64,000 nt of DNA from Marinimicrobium sp050113635. GTDB lineage: Bacteria > Pseudomonadota > Gammaproteobacteria > Pseudomonadales > Cellvibrionaceae. Under the pieces are notes generated by a model. The model saw only the letters and a list, made by a program, of their open reading frames with translations. It was not told where the DNA came from and ran no database searches. The translations under genes and the position numbers were made by a program. Where the stretch lies: contig NZ_JBNJLT010000002.1 of the NCBI RefSeq assembly GCF_050113635.1, positions 186,001 to 250,000 on the forward strand. The letters are read 5' to 3'. Below, in pieces: positions 34,224 through 42,103 of this stretch (positions are counted from its first letter, which is position 1; every line of letters starts with the position of its first letter).

Positions 34224-35441
34224 TCATGCACTCTTGTCTATCGGCAATTCCAGCAAGGTTCGCGTTCCGCGCTCGTCCCCGCTCCAATACACCCGCCCAC
34301 CGAAGCGCTCCAGCGTGGCGTAGCTGACCAATGCGCCCACGCCGAAACCGGTATCGCTGGCCACAAATTCCGCACCGAGCCTCGCTTGTAGCTCCGGGGC
34401 CAGCGAGCGACCATCGTTATCGATCACCAATTGCCACACGTCGCCGTTAATGTGGCTTTTCGCCTTGACTTGACCGTCCGCATCCAGTGCATTGTGCAAA
34501 AGGCTTAAAATCGCCGGAATCAACGTGCGATCCGCCCGCACCTGGATGTCGCCCAGCGCCGACTGTACCGCCCACATTACCTGCTCTCCTGGGCGGGTAA
34601 TCAGCAACAGATCCCGCACTGACTGCAACAATGCTTTTACAGACAACGGTTGCAAACGCCGCTCACGGACATCTTCCGCAATGAGCCGCCAATCCGACAG
34701 CAAGCTCTGCATACGATCCAATTGCTGGCGGATCATCTCGCGCTCGATCTCCGTCGCCGCTCGGGAGGACTCATTCAACCCCACCTCCATCTCATCCATC
34801 AGCAGCCGGACAGATTGAACAGGCGTTGCCATTTCATGGGTCAATTGCGCGGCGGCGGTACCGACGGCCAACAACTGCTCATCGCGTAACTGCGCCTCGC
34901 GCAGTTGCTGGATGTCCTGATCACGCTGGTGTAGCTGTCGCCGAAGATACAACAGCGTCACGGCCATCAACACCGCCGCAATCACAAAACCAATCACCAT
35001 GGCCTCGAAATGGCGATCCATACCGTGAGCACCAGCGTGCATATCCGGAATCGCCACCAGTTGCACGAGTTGACCGGTGATGCTCACCAACAACAGACCG
35101 GCCGCCCAACGGGGCGGTAACAGCAAAAACGCCAGGACCAGCGGAATCAGCAACAAGGCCGCAAACGGGTTGGTGGCACCGCCGGTCAGCCACACCACAC
35201 CGTTCCACAATAAAATATCCAACAAGAGATGCACCGCCAGCCGATGGTGGTCCACCCGTGGCCAGGGCACATAAGAGAGAAGCTGTACCAACCACACGGC
35301 GCACCACAGAACCAGCCAACCCTGTTGCGGTGACGTATTACCGATAAGCGCCTCTGCACCAATCACCAGTGATAAGGCGGCGGCCAGTAACCATCGCACC
35401 CATTGCAGGTACAGCTCAGGAGGCCGGTCATTGACTGTCAT
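34224..35441 (-). CDS. regB: RegB/PrrB-type redox sensor histidine kinase
   Basis: Membrane sensor of 405 residues with about six N-terminal transmembrane helices (~15-165). GGATNPF at 87-93 matches the GGxxNPF quinone-site heptapeptide that defines RegB proteins. The phospho-acceptor is H202 in QLTHEMATPVQSVRLL; classical RegB has HELGTPL, so the H-box is divergent. An ATP-binding domain follows (HNALDADGQ, GFGVGALVSYATLERFGG). The protein ends four bases before regA. Its 5' end overlaps the end of the MATE gene by 14 bases. Confidence 0.87.
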   Translation of the reverse strand: MTVNDRPPELYLQWVRWLLAAALSLVIGAEALIGNTSPQQGWLVLWCAVWLVQLLSYVPWPRVDHHRLAVHLLLDILLWNGVVWLTGGATNPFAALLLIPLVLAFLLLPPRWAAGLLLVSITGQLVQLVAIPDMHAGAHGMDRHFEAMVIGFVIAAVLMAVTLLYLRRQLHQRDQDIQQLREAQLRDEQLLAVGTAAAQLTHEMATPVQSVRLLMDEMEVGLNESSRAATEIEREMIRQQLDRMQSLLSDWRLIAEDVRERRLQPLSVKALLQSVRDLLLITRPGEQVMWAVQSALGDIQVRADRTLIPAILSLLHNALDADGQVKAKSHINGDVWQLVIDNDGRSLAPELQARLGAEFVASDTGFGVGALVSYATLERFGGRVYWSGDERGTRTLLELPIDKSA

Positions 35442-36831
35442 GGGTCGCCTCCATTAATACCGGAGTGTTACTCTGCCTGAGGCCTTTCTCCTGAATTATT
35501 CGTACATAATGACGCAGCCACCACCAGGCCCACAGCCCTACTAACACGTTGGAGAGCGCTGTGGCGATGAAAATACCCTCCAGTCCGAGCCACCATTGCC
35601 CGATCAAAGCCAAGGGTAAAAAGACATACACCACTCTACCCGCCGAGAGCGCCATGGCCGGCAGCGGTCGACCCAGGCCATTGAACGCCGCATTCACAGC
35701 CATCACGAGCCCATAGGCCCCGTAACTGAAGGGCACCACCGCCAAATAAAACGCCGCCACTTTCAGCACATCGTCATGCTCGCTGAACAAACTGGCCAGG
35801 GCGCCACCAAACCACCACAGCAACACGGCCACCAGCAGCCCGAAACCGAGACTGAAGCGCGTCAGTACGGACAGCGCCCGCGCCAGCCGATCCGGCTGTC
35901 CGGCCCCAAAATTCTGGCCAAAAAACGGGCCGATAACCCCCGAGAGCGCATAGAAGGCGATCAACATCAACGGCTCAATGCGCATCGCCACACCGAGTCC
36001 TGCAACGGCATCAGTGCCGTACCGCGCCACCATCAGGGTCACCACCGCGGTCGCCAGCGGCACAATCACGTTGGCCACCATGGCCGGGACACCGACATGC
36101 ACAATGGTTTTCCAGGAACGGCTTAACGCATGCCAAGCCACCCACGGATAGGTCAGCAGGTGCACCCGCGCCGCCAGAATGTAAAACGCCACCAGAAAGG
36201 TCAGCACTCGAGTGATCAGCGTTGCCAACGCCGCACCCTGCAATTCCAGCGCCGGAAAGCCCCAAAGCCCAAAAATCAGCAGTGGATCAAGCAACGCATT
36301 GAACAGCGCCGCCGCCCCCATCAAATAGCCCTGAATCTGGCTCAGGCCCAGGGCCCGCAACGCCGACAAACACACCATCGGCACCATCAGGAACGGGGCA
36401 CTGATAAACCAGATAGACATATAATCACGAATCAGCGGCAGCAGGTCCGGCGTCGCACCGAGCAGTGAAAACAAGGGATCGAGAAACAGCCAGCCGAGCA
36501 GACACATGGTGGCAGAAATCAGGAAGGTCAAGCTGATCGCGTCGGTGGCCAGTCGCCTCGCACTGTTTGAATCCCCCTCGCCAATGGCCCGGGAAATCGC
36601 GGACGACGTTCCAGCGCCCAGCCCAATACCCAGGCTGGTAATGGTGAGCACGACGGGAAAGGTAAAGCTCATGGCCGCCAAAGGCTGGTTGCCGAGCTGA
36701 GCCACATAAAAGGTATCCACCACATTGAACGACATGGTGGCCAGCAACCCCCACACCATAGGGATGGCCAGAGTGCGCAGTTGCCCCGCTACGGACCCTT
36801 CAGTAAGCGTTGCTGTCAGTGGTCGCGCCAT
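35428..36831 (-). CDS. MATE-family multidrug/Na+ antiporter
   Basis: Inner-membrane efflux protein of 467 residues with twelve predicted transmembrane helices in two similar halves. NorM/DinF-like signatures include GLLATMSFNVVDTFYVAQLGNQPLAAMSF, LGIGLGAGTSSAISRAIGEGD and FFGQNFGAGQPDRLARAL. It is probably driven by Na+ or H+, exporting cationic compounds; the substrate is unknown. It overlaps regB, so the three genes MATE-regB-regA likely form one transcript. Confidence 0.92.
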   Translation of the reverse strand: MARPLTATLTEGSVAGQLRTLAIPMVWGLLATMSFNVVDTFYVAQLGNQPLAAMSFTFPVVLTITSLGIGLGAGTSSAISRAIGEGDSNSARRLATDAISLTFLISATMCLLGWLFLDPLFSLLGATPDLLPLIRDYMSIWFISAPFLMVPMVCLSALRALGLSQIQGYLMGAAALFNALLDPLLIFGLWGFPALELQGAALATLITRVLTFLVAFYILAARVHLLTYPWVAWHALSRSWKTIVHVGVPAMVANVIVPLATAVVTLMVARYGTDAVAGLGVAMRIEPLMLIAFYALSGVIGPFFGQNFGAGQPDRLARALSVLTRFSLGFGLLVAVLLWWFGGALASLFSEHDDVLKVAAFYLAVVPFSYGAYGLVMAVNAAFNGLGRPLPAMALSAGRVVYVFLPLALIGQWWLGLEGIFIATALSNVLVGLWAWWWLRHYVRIIQEKGLRQSNTPVLMEATHDSQ

Positions 36832-36963
36832 AAACTCCCAGCGGTCAGCCCCGTTAGTGATAACGGGTTTGTGATGGCGGATTTAAAGCGCCATAGTATA
36901 ACCGATACACAAACCCAACTGATCCGGACCCGCATTAAAACTTGCCAACCCATAAGACCCGGG

Positions 36964-37019
36964 TTGACAAAATACCTTTATAGGCATAAATATATACCCA
37001 TACATTCTTATATAGGCAT
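36964..37019 (+). promoter_or_regulatory. hipBA promoter with inverted-repeat operators
   Basis: TTGACA (36964-36969) and an A/T-rich -10 candidate near 36987-36992 (17-base spacer) form a promoter. TATAGGCAT (36979-36987) and its inverse ATACCCATA (36994-37002) flank six bases. A third copy TATAGGCAT stands at 37011-37019, and a partial inverse ATACC at 36972-36976. The arrangement fits autorepression by HipB, whose E. coli sites are TATCC/GGATA inverted repeats. Confidence 0.7.
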
Positions 37020-37058
37020 TTTAATCCATTTCTGTATCCGCTTCCGGACGTCCGCTCA

Positions 37059-37370
37059 ATGCCAAAAACCGACTATCAACAAGGCTTATCCGAAGAAGCG
37101 CGGGTTGCGCTTGGAATAATGGCCTCTAACCTTCGGGAAGCCCGAAAAGCCAGAGGCTGGACAATTAAAGAAACCGCCAGACGCTCCCTGCTTTCCATCA
37201 ATGCTTATCGAAACGCTGAGGCGGGTAACCCGGGCACCGCCCTGGGTGTCTATCTCGCGGTGCTGGACACGTTTGGTTTAGCGGACGGCGTAGCCGACCT
37301 GGCGGCCCCCCACCGGGATGAAACCGGACGCCGCCTCAAACAGATAAAATCTCTGGGGAAAGAGGTCTGA
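37059..37370 (+). CDS. hipB: HipB-like Xre-family antitoxin/regulator
   Basis: DNA-binding protein of 103 residues with a helix-turn-helix at ~25-75 (NLREARKARGWTIKETARRSLLSINAYRNAEAG). In HipBA modules such a protein neutralises the kinase HipA and represses the operon. The ATG at 37059 has only a weak ribosome-binding site. The gene ends directly at the hipA ATG. It is longer at the C-terminus than E. coli HipB (88 residues). Confidence 0.87.
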   Translation: MPKTDYQQGLSEEARVALGIMASNLREARKARGWTIKETARRSLLSINAYRNAEAGNPGTALGVYLAVLDTFGLADGVADLAAPHRDETGRRLKQIKSLGKEV

Positions 37371-38591
37371 ATGGTTGAGCCGTACTATGACGCCTACGTC
37401 TTCACACGCACTTCGGGGGGAGAGTTGACCCGAGTCGGCCAGCTCTCAGCCCGACCTCCCGTTGGCACCTTTCGCTACGACAGCCAATGGCTAGAGAACC
37501 GTGACGCCTACCCTCTTGATCCGGAAAACCTACCGCTTAAAGCGCATACTTTTCGCACCACAAACCGCAAGGCCGTGTTTGGCGTTTTTACCGATGCCGG
37601 TCCGGATGACTGGGGGACCCGGGTTTTACTTCTCAACAACAGCAGCACGCCCAAAAATGAGATAGAGCGCTTGCTACGCACCAGCGGCAGCGGTGTAGGG
37701 ACACTGGCCTTTAGTTTGTCCCGGTCAGCAACCCGACCGGCATCTCAGCCCCCCGATATTACCCTGCTGGCCGAACTTTCCAACGTCATTCAAAAGGTAT
37801 CTGAGCGAGAAACACTAACCAGCGATCAGCTCGCACTTATTGAACCGGGTTCCAGCATGGGTGGAGCCCGGCCCAAGGTCGTTGTTTGCGAGGGAGAAGA
37901 AAGCTGGCTGGTGAAGTTTTCTCGAGTGAGTGACCCTGTCGATATTCCACGTCTGGAATATGCCACGATGAAACTGCTTTTTCAGGCCGGCTTTCACGTT
38001 CCCGAAGTCCGACTGGAAGAGCTTGGAAATGGACAAACTGCCTTCTTGATAAAACGCTTTGATCGCACACCGGGGCAGCCCGTCCACTTTCTTTCCGCCA
38101 ACAGTCTGTTTAATCTGGATAGAGTCAGAACCGTTCGAGATTCAAAACTCAACCCATACAGCTATATCAATCTTGCCCGAATCCTTCGGCATCACTCATC
38201 CGAACCAGAAAGGGACTGTCACGAGTTATTCCGAAGAATGGTCTTCAATATTCTGATTGGCAACGTTGACGATCATGCACGCAATCACGGCATGATCTAC
38301 GAAATCAACCAACAACGTTGGGGAATTGCGCCTGCCTATGATGTGCTCCCCACGATTCATGGGGCGCAGGGACGGCAAGCCATGGGGGTCGGGGTTGACG
38401 GAGCGAACAGCACGAAAACCAATGCACTGTCTTACGCCAACCTCTTTATGCTCGACAAAACGACGGCCAACCGATTTTACTCAGAGGTCAAAGCGATTGC
38501 AGAGGAGCTGCCTCACTTTGCTCAGCAAGCCGGGATGGCAGCGGCAGAGCAAAGCATTTTGACCTCTTTCCTCAAAGCCACAACCTCGTGA
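37371..38591 (+). CDS. hipA: HipA-like serine/threonine kinase toxin
   Basis: The 406-residue kinase shows the full HipA catalytic set: N-terminal subdomain, flexible loop EPGSSMGGARPKVVV (~158-172) with candidate autophosphorylation serines 161/162, ATP-binding K182 in WLVKFS, catalytic NVDDHARNHG (D300/D301 region), and metal-binding AYDVLPT (D324). E. coli HipA phosphorylates glutamyl-tRNA synthetase to induce persistence; other HipA groups have other tRNA-synthetase targets, so the target here is open. It is intact, with its start adjacent to the hipB stop. Confidence 0.9.
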   Translation: MVEPYYDAYVFTRTSGGELTRVGQLSARPPVGTFRYDSQWLENRDAYPLDPENLPLKAHTFRTTNRKAVFGVFTDAGPDDWGTRVLLLNNSSTPKNEIERLLRTSGSGVGTLAFSLSRSATRPASQPPDITLLAELSNVIQKVSERETLTSDQLALIEPGSSMGGARPKVVVCEGEESWLVKFSRVSDPVDIPRLEYATMKLLFQAGFHVPEVRLEELGNGQTAFLIKRFDRTPGQPVHFLSANSLFNLDRVRTVRDSKLNPYSYINLARILRHHSSEPERDCHELFRRMVFNILIGNVDDHARNHGMIYEINQQRWGIAPAYDVLPTIHGAQGRQAMGVGVDGANSTKTNALSYANLFMLDKTTANRFYSEVKAIAEELPHFAQQAGMAAAEQSILTSFLKATTS

Positions 38592-38604
38592 GCGGTAATA
38601 AGAC

Positions 38605-39099
38605 TCAAGACAACTGGCGGGCCAGAATCAACGCATCTTCCCGGCCGCCGTTAGCCGGGTAGTAATTGGGGCGATGGCCTACCTCAAAGAACTGCTCGCG
38701 CTCATAGAAGGTAATGGCCTGGGTATTAGAGACACGCACTTCGAGGAATAACATACTGGCGAAAGGCTTTATCTGTTCCAACGCCAGTTCAAGCAGCGCT
38801 TTTCCCACGCCGTGGCGCTGCTTTTCAGGCGCTACCGCAATATTCAGCAGCTCTCCGTCACCACCGGCCCAAGCGACCACGACAAAGCCCACCAAGCGGC
38901 CTTCATTGTGGACAGTCCAGCAGTGGTGCCGCCCGTTCAGACAATCTTCATAGCTGGAGCGTCGCCATGGATGCGTTTGCACCCGTGCTTCCAGCGCCAT
39001 CACATCGGCGATGTCCGAGGCCGCCAGCGGCCGGACCTGAAGCGCAGCGCCGGACTGGGTCGTTAATTGCTCGGGGAGTGGATAACCTTTCAAAACCAT
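38605..39099 (-). CDS. rimI: Ribosomal protein bS18 N-acetyltransferase RimI
   Basis: GNAT acetyltransferase that modifies the N-terminus of ribosomal protein S18. Typical motifs are VRPLAASDIADVMALEARVQTHPWRRSSYEDCL, LLNIAVAPEKQRHGVGKALLELAL (acetyl-CoA loop Q/RxxGxG/A), FLEVRVSNTQAITFYEREQF and NYYPANGGREDALIL. The ATG at 39099 yields 164 residues, near the usual ~150. The frame continues upstream into the HolD-like gene and an ATG at 39180 cannot be excluded. Confidence 0.92.
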   Translation of the reverse strand: MVLKGYPLPEQLTTQSGAALQVRPLAASDIADVMALEARVQTHPWRRSSYEDCLNGRHHCWTVHNEGRLVGFVVVAWAGGDGELLNIAVAPEKQRHGVGKALLELALEQIKPFASMLFLEVRVSNTQAITFYEREQFFEVGHRPNYYPANGGREDALILARQLS

Positions 39100-39119
39100 G
39101 ACGTGCCGCAATATCCGAG

Positions 39120-39908
39120 TCAGGAAGCCATGGGCAGCCAGGCTTGCAGCGCCTGCCACAGCGGGCGCTTCAGAGAACAATCCCGAAGCAGCTCGGCCAG
39201 GCTGGGGGCCACGAGGGCCTGCCGGTCAACCACCGGCAAAACGAACGACTGCCACAGTGCCTCGTCATAACGCTGTTCATTGGGCAGGAAGTGCCGGGCG
39301 GCATTTTCCCCCATGAGCAGCAAATGCTTGACCGGACGCTTGCGCAACTCCGCCTCCAGCCAGGAATGCAGCTCCTGTCGCGCGTCTTCGGTTGTTAAGC
39401 GCACCTTGGGATTGTTAATCAATGGCCAGGGCAGCACCTCCTCGCTGACTCCCTGGCCCGTTTCGGCCCCCAGTGCTGCCAACAGGTTGTGCAACAACCG
39501 GTCCGTGGGCAGCGCCGCTTTGGGTTCCCGGGCATCCAGCACCAATAAAGGCAAGGGTGAACGCCAGATACTGAGCTTGAACGGTGCCACCGTCGCCGCG
39601 TCCGCGGCCTTTTCGGGCACGGGCGCCGCTTCAGGGTCTATGGGGCGTGGACGACGGTCGGTTTCAGGCGCCGTCATATCCCTGAGTACATCCGTCATCA
39701 CCGGCGGCGTCACCGCAGCGCCCGTGACGGGCTTCTGCGGCGCCGAAGCCGCTCTCGTTTCGCTGGATGGCTGCTCGACGGATCTCACCTCATCCAGCAC
39801 CGACAACTCGCACGTTACCGGCTCGGGAGCCTGAGCGAACTGCCAGCGCGGAACATACTGCTCCACACCGAGCACATCGAGGTAAGCCTGTCGCTGGTAT
39901 TCGTTCAT
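39120..39908 (-). CDS. HolD-like protein (candidate DNA polymerase III psi subunit)
   Basis: 262-residue protein. The N-terminus MNEYQRQAYLDVLGVEQYVPRW fits psi proteins that precede rimI in gammaproteobacteria. A variable Pro/Ala-rich linker (~40-115) follows. The C-terminal domain (SIWRSPLPLLVLDAREP to LVAPSLAELLRDCSLKRPLWQALQAWL) resembles the uracil-glycosylase-like fold of HolD and its ending VASPALTDLRANPTARAALWQQI. It is longer than E. coli HolD (137) because of the linker. The holD-rimI order matches E. coli. Functional assignment remains an inference. Confidence 0.72.
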   Translation of the reverse strand: MNEYQRQAYLDVLGVEQYVPRWQFAQAPEPVTCELSVLDEVRSVEQPSSETRAASAPQKPVTGAAVTPPVMTDVLRDMTAPETDRRPRPIDPEAAPVPEKAADAATVAPFKLSIWRSPLPLLVLDAREPKAALPTDRLLHNLLAALGAETGQGVSEEVLPWPLINNPKVRLTTEDARQELHSWLEAELRKRPVKHLLLMGENAARHFLPNEQRYDEALWQSFVLPVVDRQALVAPSLAELLRDCSLKRPLWQALQAWLPMAS

Positions 39909-40059
39909 CAGGGGCTCTGGCTATTCGCCAATCGCAAGAAATGTCCGCGTATTCTAGCAAACTTACCCGCGCTTGAGCGCGTTGGCGCCAACCTTCGGTG
40001 GCCGGTATACTCGACGGCAAGTTTACAACCGTCCTGAACAGAAGAAGGAGCCCCGCCCC

Positions 40060-40833
40060 ATGCCTGATATGCCCTACGCCGATGTCGTCACCACCGCCTG
40101 CCGCGCGGGAGACGCCATTATGGCCGTGTATTCGCGGGACTTTGCCGTTCACCAAAAAAGCGACGACAGCCCGGTGACCGAAGCCGACCTGGCAGCACAT
40201 CATATTATCGTCGCCGACCTCCAGCGGCTGACTCCAGATATCCCGATCCTTTCCGAAGAGAGTGCCAATGCACCCTGGGAGGAGCGTCGTCAGTGGGAGC
40301 GCTATTGGCTGGTAGACCCCCTGGACGGGACCAAGGAGTTTATTCGCAAAAACGGGGAATTTACCGTCAACATTGCCTTAATCGAGCAAGGCAACCCGGT
40401 CTGGGGGGTTGTCTACGCGCCTGCACTCGATACCTTGTACTACGGTGGGACAGCCACTGGCGATGCGGTCAAGGTGCGGGCCGAACAGGCATCCCCCATC
40501 CATGCCAGTGCGGCCCCCGAGGGACGAGCGGGCTGGCGCATCGTCGGCAGCCGTTCTCATCAGAGCCCAGCCTTTCTGGAATTTCTGACTGGTTTTGACG
40601 AGCCGGAAATCAAAAGCCTGGGCAGCTCCCTGAAAATATGCCTGGTGGCCGAGGGCGAGGCCGATCTTTATCCTCGCCTCGGCCCCACCAGCGAATGGGA
40701 CACCGGCGCGGCCCATGCCGTCCTGCTCGGCGCAGGCGGGCAACTGGTGGTCGCTGACACCGATGAACCTTTACGCTATAACCAGACAGACTCGGTGCTG
40801 AACCCCTTCTTCATTGCCAAAGGGAAGGTGTAA
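40060..40833 (+). CDS. cysQ: 3'(2'),5'-bisphosphate nucleotidase CysQ
   Basis: Magnesium-dependent phosphatase that converts PAP to AMP during sulfate assimilation. The inositol-monophosphatase fold motifs are complete: ILSEES (E66/E67), WLVDPLDGTKEF (D86, D89) and WDTGAAHAVLLGAGG. The 257-residue length is typical. The chosen ATG follows AAGAAGGAG; the frame opens 29 codons upstream without a site. It runs straight into the acetyltransferase gene without a gap. Confidence 0.93.
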   Translation: MPDMPYADVVTTACRAGDAIMAVYSRDFAVHQKSDDSPVTEADLAAHHIIVADLQRLTPDIPILSEESANAPWEERRQWERYWLVDPLDGTKEFIRKNGEFTVNIALIEQGNPVWGVVYAPALDTLYYGGTATGDAVKVRAEQASPIHASAAPEGRAGWRIVGSRSHQSPAFLEFLTGFDEPEIKSLGSSLKICLVAEGEADLYPRLGPTSEWDTGAAHAVLLGAGGQLVVADTDEPLRYNQTDSVLNPFFIAKGKV

Positions 40834-41400
40834 ATGACTGAAGCGCTTTCCATCGAGCGGGAAAAAATGCTCGCCAGCGAGCTGTACGACCCAATGGACC
40901 CGGAGCTGACCCAGGCACGACGGCGCGCACGCCTGCTCTGTGAAAGCCTGAACGCGAGCCGCGATAATGAGGTCAAAAAACGGCGTCAACTATTGCGCGA
41001 GTTGATACCGGATGGCGGGAACACCGTTTGGATGCAGCCACCGTTTTATTGCGATTATGGCGACAATATTCACTTGGGCGACAAAGTCTTCTTCAATTTT
41101 AATTGCGTGGTGCTTGATGTGGCTGAAGTACACATTGGTGCCCGCACGCTGTTCGGCCCCGCAGCGCAAGTCTACACCGCCACCCATCCACTGAACGCAC
41201 AGGAACGGGCCTCCGGGCTTGAGTCCGGCTTGCCGATTCATATCGGTGAAGATGTCTGGGTTGGGGGCGGCGCCATTATTTGCCCCGGCGTCACTATCGG
41301 GCATCGCAGTGTGATCGGTGCGGGCAGCGTCGTGACCAAAGATATTCCTGCGGATGTGTTTGCGGCGGGCAACCCCTGTCGCGTAATCCGGGAACTGTAA
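40834..41400 (+). CDS. Sugar O-acetyltransferase (maltose/galactoside acetyltransferase family)
   Basis: Left-handed beta-helix acetyl-CoA transferase of 188 residues. The N-terminal EREKMLASELYDPMDPELTQARRRARLLCESLN is the Maa/LacA N-domain. WMQPPFYCDYGDNIHLGDKVFFNFNCVVLD and IHIGEDVWVGGGAIICPGVTIG carry the hexapeptide repeats. The family catalytic His is in TATHPLNAQER. Substrate in the cell is unknown. The ATG immediately follows the cysQ stop. Confidence 0.92.
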   Translation: MTEALSIEREKMLASELYDPMDPELTQARRRARLLCESLNASRDNEVKKRRQLLRELIPDGGNTVWMQPPFYCDYGDNIHLGDKVFFNFNCVVLDVAEVHIGARTLFGPAAQVYTATHPLNAQERASGLESGLPIHIGEDVWVGGGAIICPGVTIGHRSVIGAGSVVTKDIPADVFAAGNPCRVIREL

Positions 41401-41402
41401 AA

Positions 41403-41645
41403 CCGCACTTACTCCCCCAATACCTGCTCCGCGATGTCACCACCGATCCCGAGGATGCCGCCGTCGTAAAAGCCATTATTTACCTGGGGAGGAGTTTCGG
41501 TCTGAACGTGATCGCCGAAGGCGTTGAAACCGAGGAACAGCTCGCCTTCTTGCGCAACAGCCAATGCACCGAGGCACAGGGGTACTTATTTGCTGAGCCG
41601 ATGCCCGCCGAGGATTTTTTACAGTGGATAACAACATTAAAGTGA
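41403..41645 (+). pseudogene. Truncated EAL-domain (c-di-GMP phosphodiesterase) remnant
   Basis: Directly after the acetyltransferase stop, one frame reads YLLRDVTTDPEDAAVVKAII, LGRSFGLNVIAEGVETEEQL, QCTEAQGYLFAEPMPAEDF and ends WITTLK-stop. This is the last ~75 residues of an EAL domain, including the VIAEGVET and QGYLF motifs. The EAL signature, metal ligands and the rest of the domain are missing and are not found upstream, so the fragment cannot be active. No start codon with a ribosome-binding site belongs to it. It looks like a deletion scar. Confidence 0.82.
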
Positions 41646-41719
41646 GGTGCTGTTAAAACGACAGTTTTTGAACTATTTTCTACCAAACAATAATTAGCGC
41701 CGTCCTTGGCGCCGACGCA

Positions 41720-41974
41720 TTACTTATCTGCGATTCTTTTAATGTTTTCGTGAATTTTGAACAGCACGATCAACAGCTCACACCAGATTCTAGCACCTAC
41801 TGCACCACCGATAATAATACCGAGCCCACCGATAAATTTACCGAAAGTCACGCCACCAAAACCGGTAAACATCGTGCCGAAACCGGAAACCACGGCGAAC
41901 AGTAACAGCAACCAATAAACAAAAGTGATGATTTTTGGAGTCAGCATGGAATCGAAAAAGAAAACTTCCTTCAT
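41720..41974 (-). CDS. DUF4282-type small membrane protein
   Basis: 84-residue inner-membrane protein. MKEVFFFDSMLTPKIITFVYWLLLLF and GGVTFGKFIGGLGIIIGGAVGARIWCELLIVLFKIHENIKRI match the DUF4282 family layout: FFD-x-M(L/I)TPK-(I/L)I start, two transmembrane helices with a Gly-rich second, and a short helical tail. AGAGGAA precedes the ATG. Function is unknown. A weak GC-rich hairpin (41698-41716) lies just downstream on its strand. Confidence 0.82.
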   Translation of the reverse strand: MKEVFFFDSMLTPKIITFVYWLLLLFAVVSGFGTMFTGFGGVTFGKFIGGLGIIIGGAVGARIWCELLIVLFKIHENIKRIADK

Positions 41975-42103
41975 GATTGTTCCTCTTGAGCGTTATTAAA
42001 ACAGACAAAATCGTTGGTGCATTAAAAACCACCCATACATCAGTGGATTAACATGCCATACCAGATGCCAGTTGACAACAAGCCAACCAGATTGAGGCGA
42101 AAG

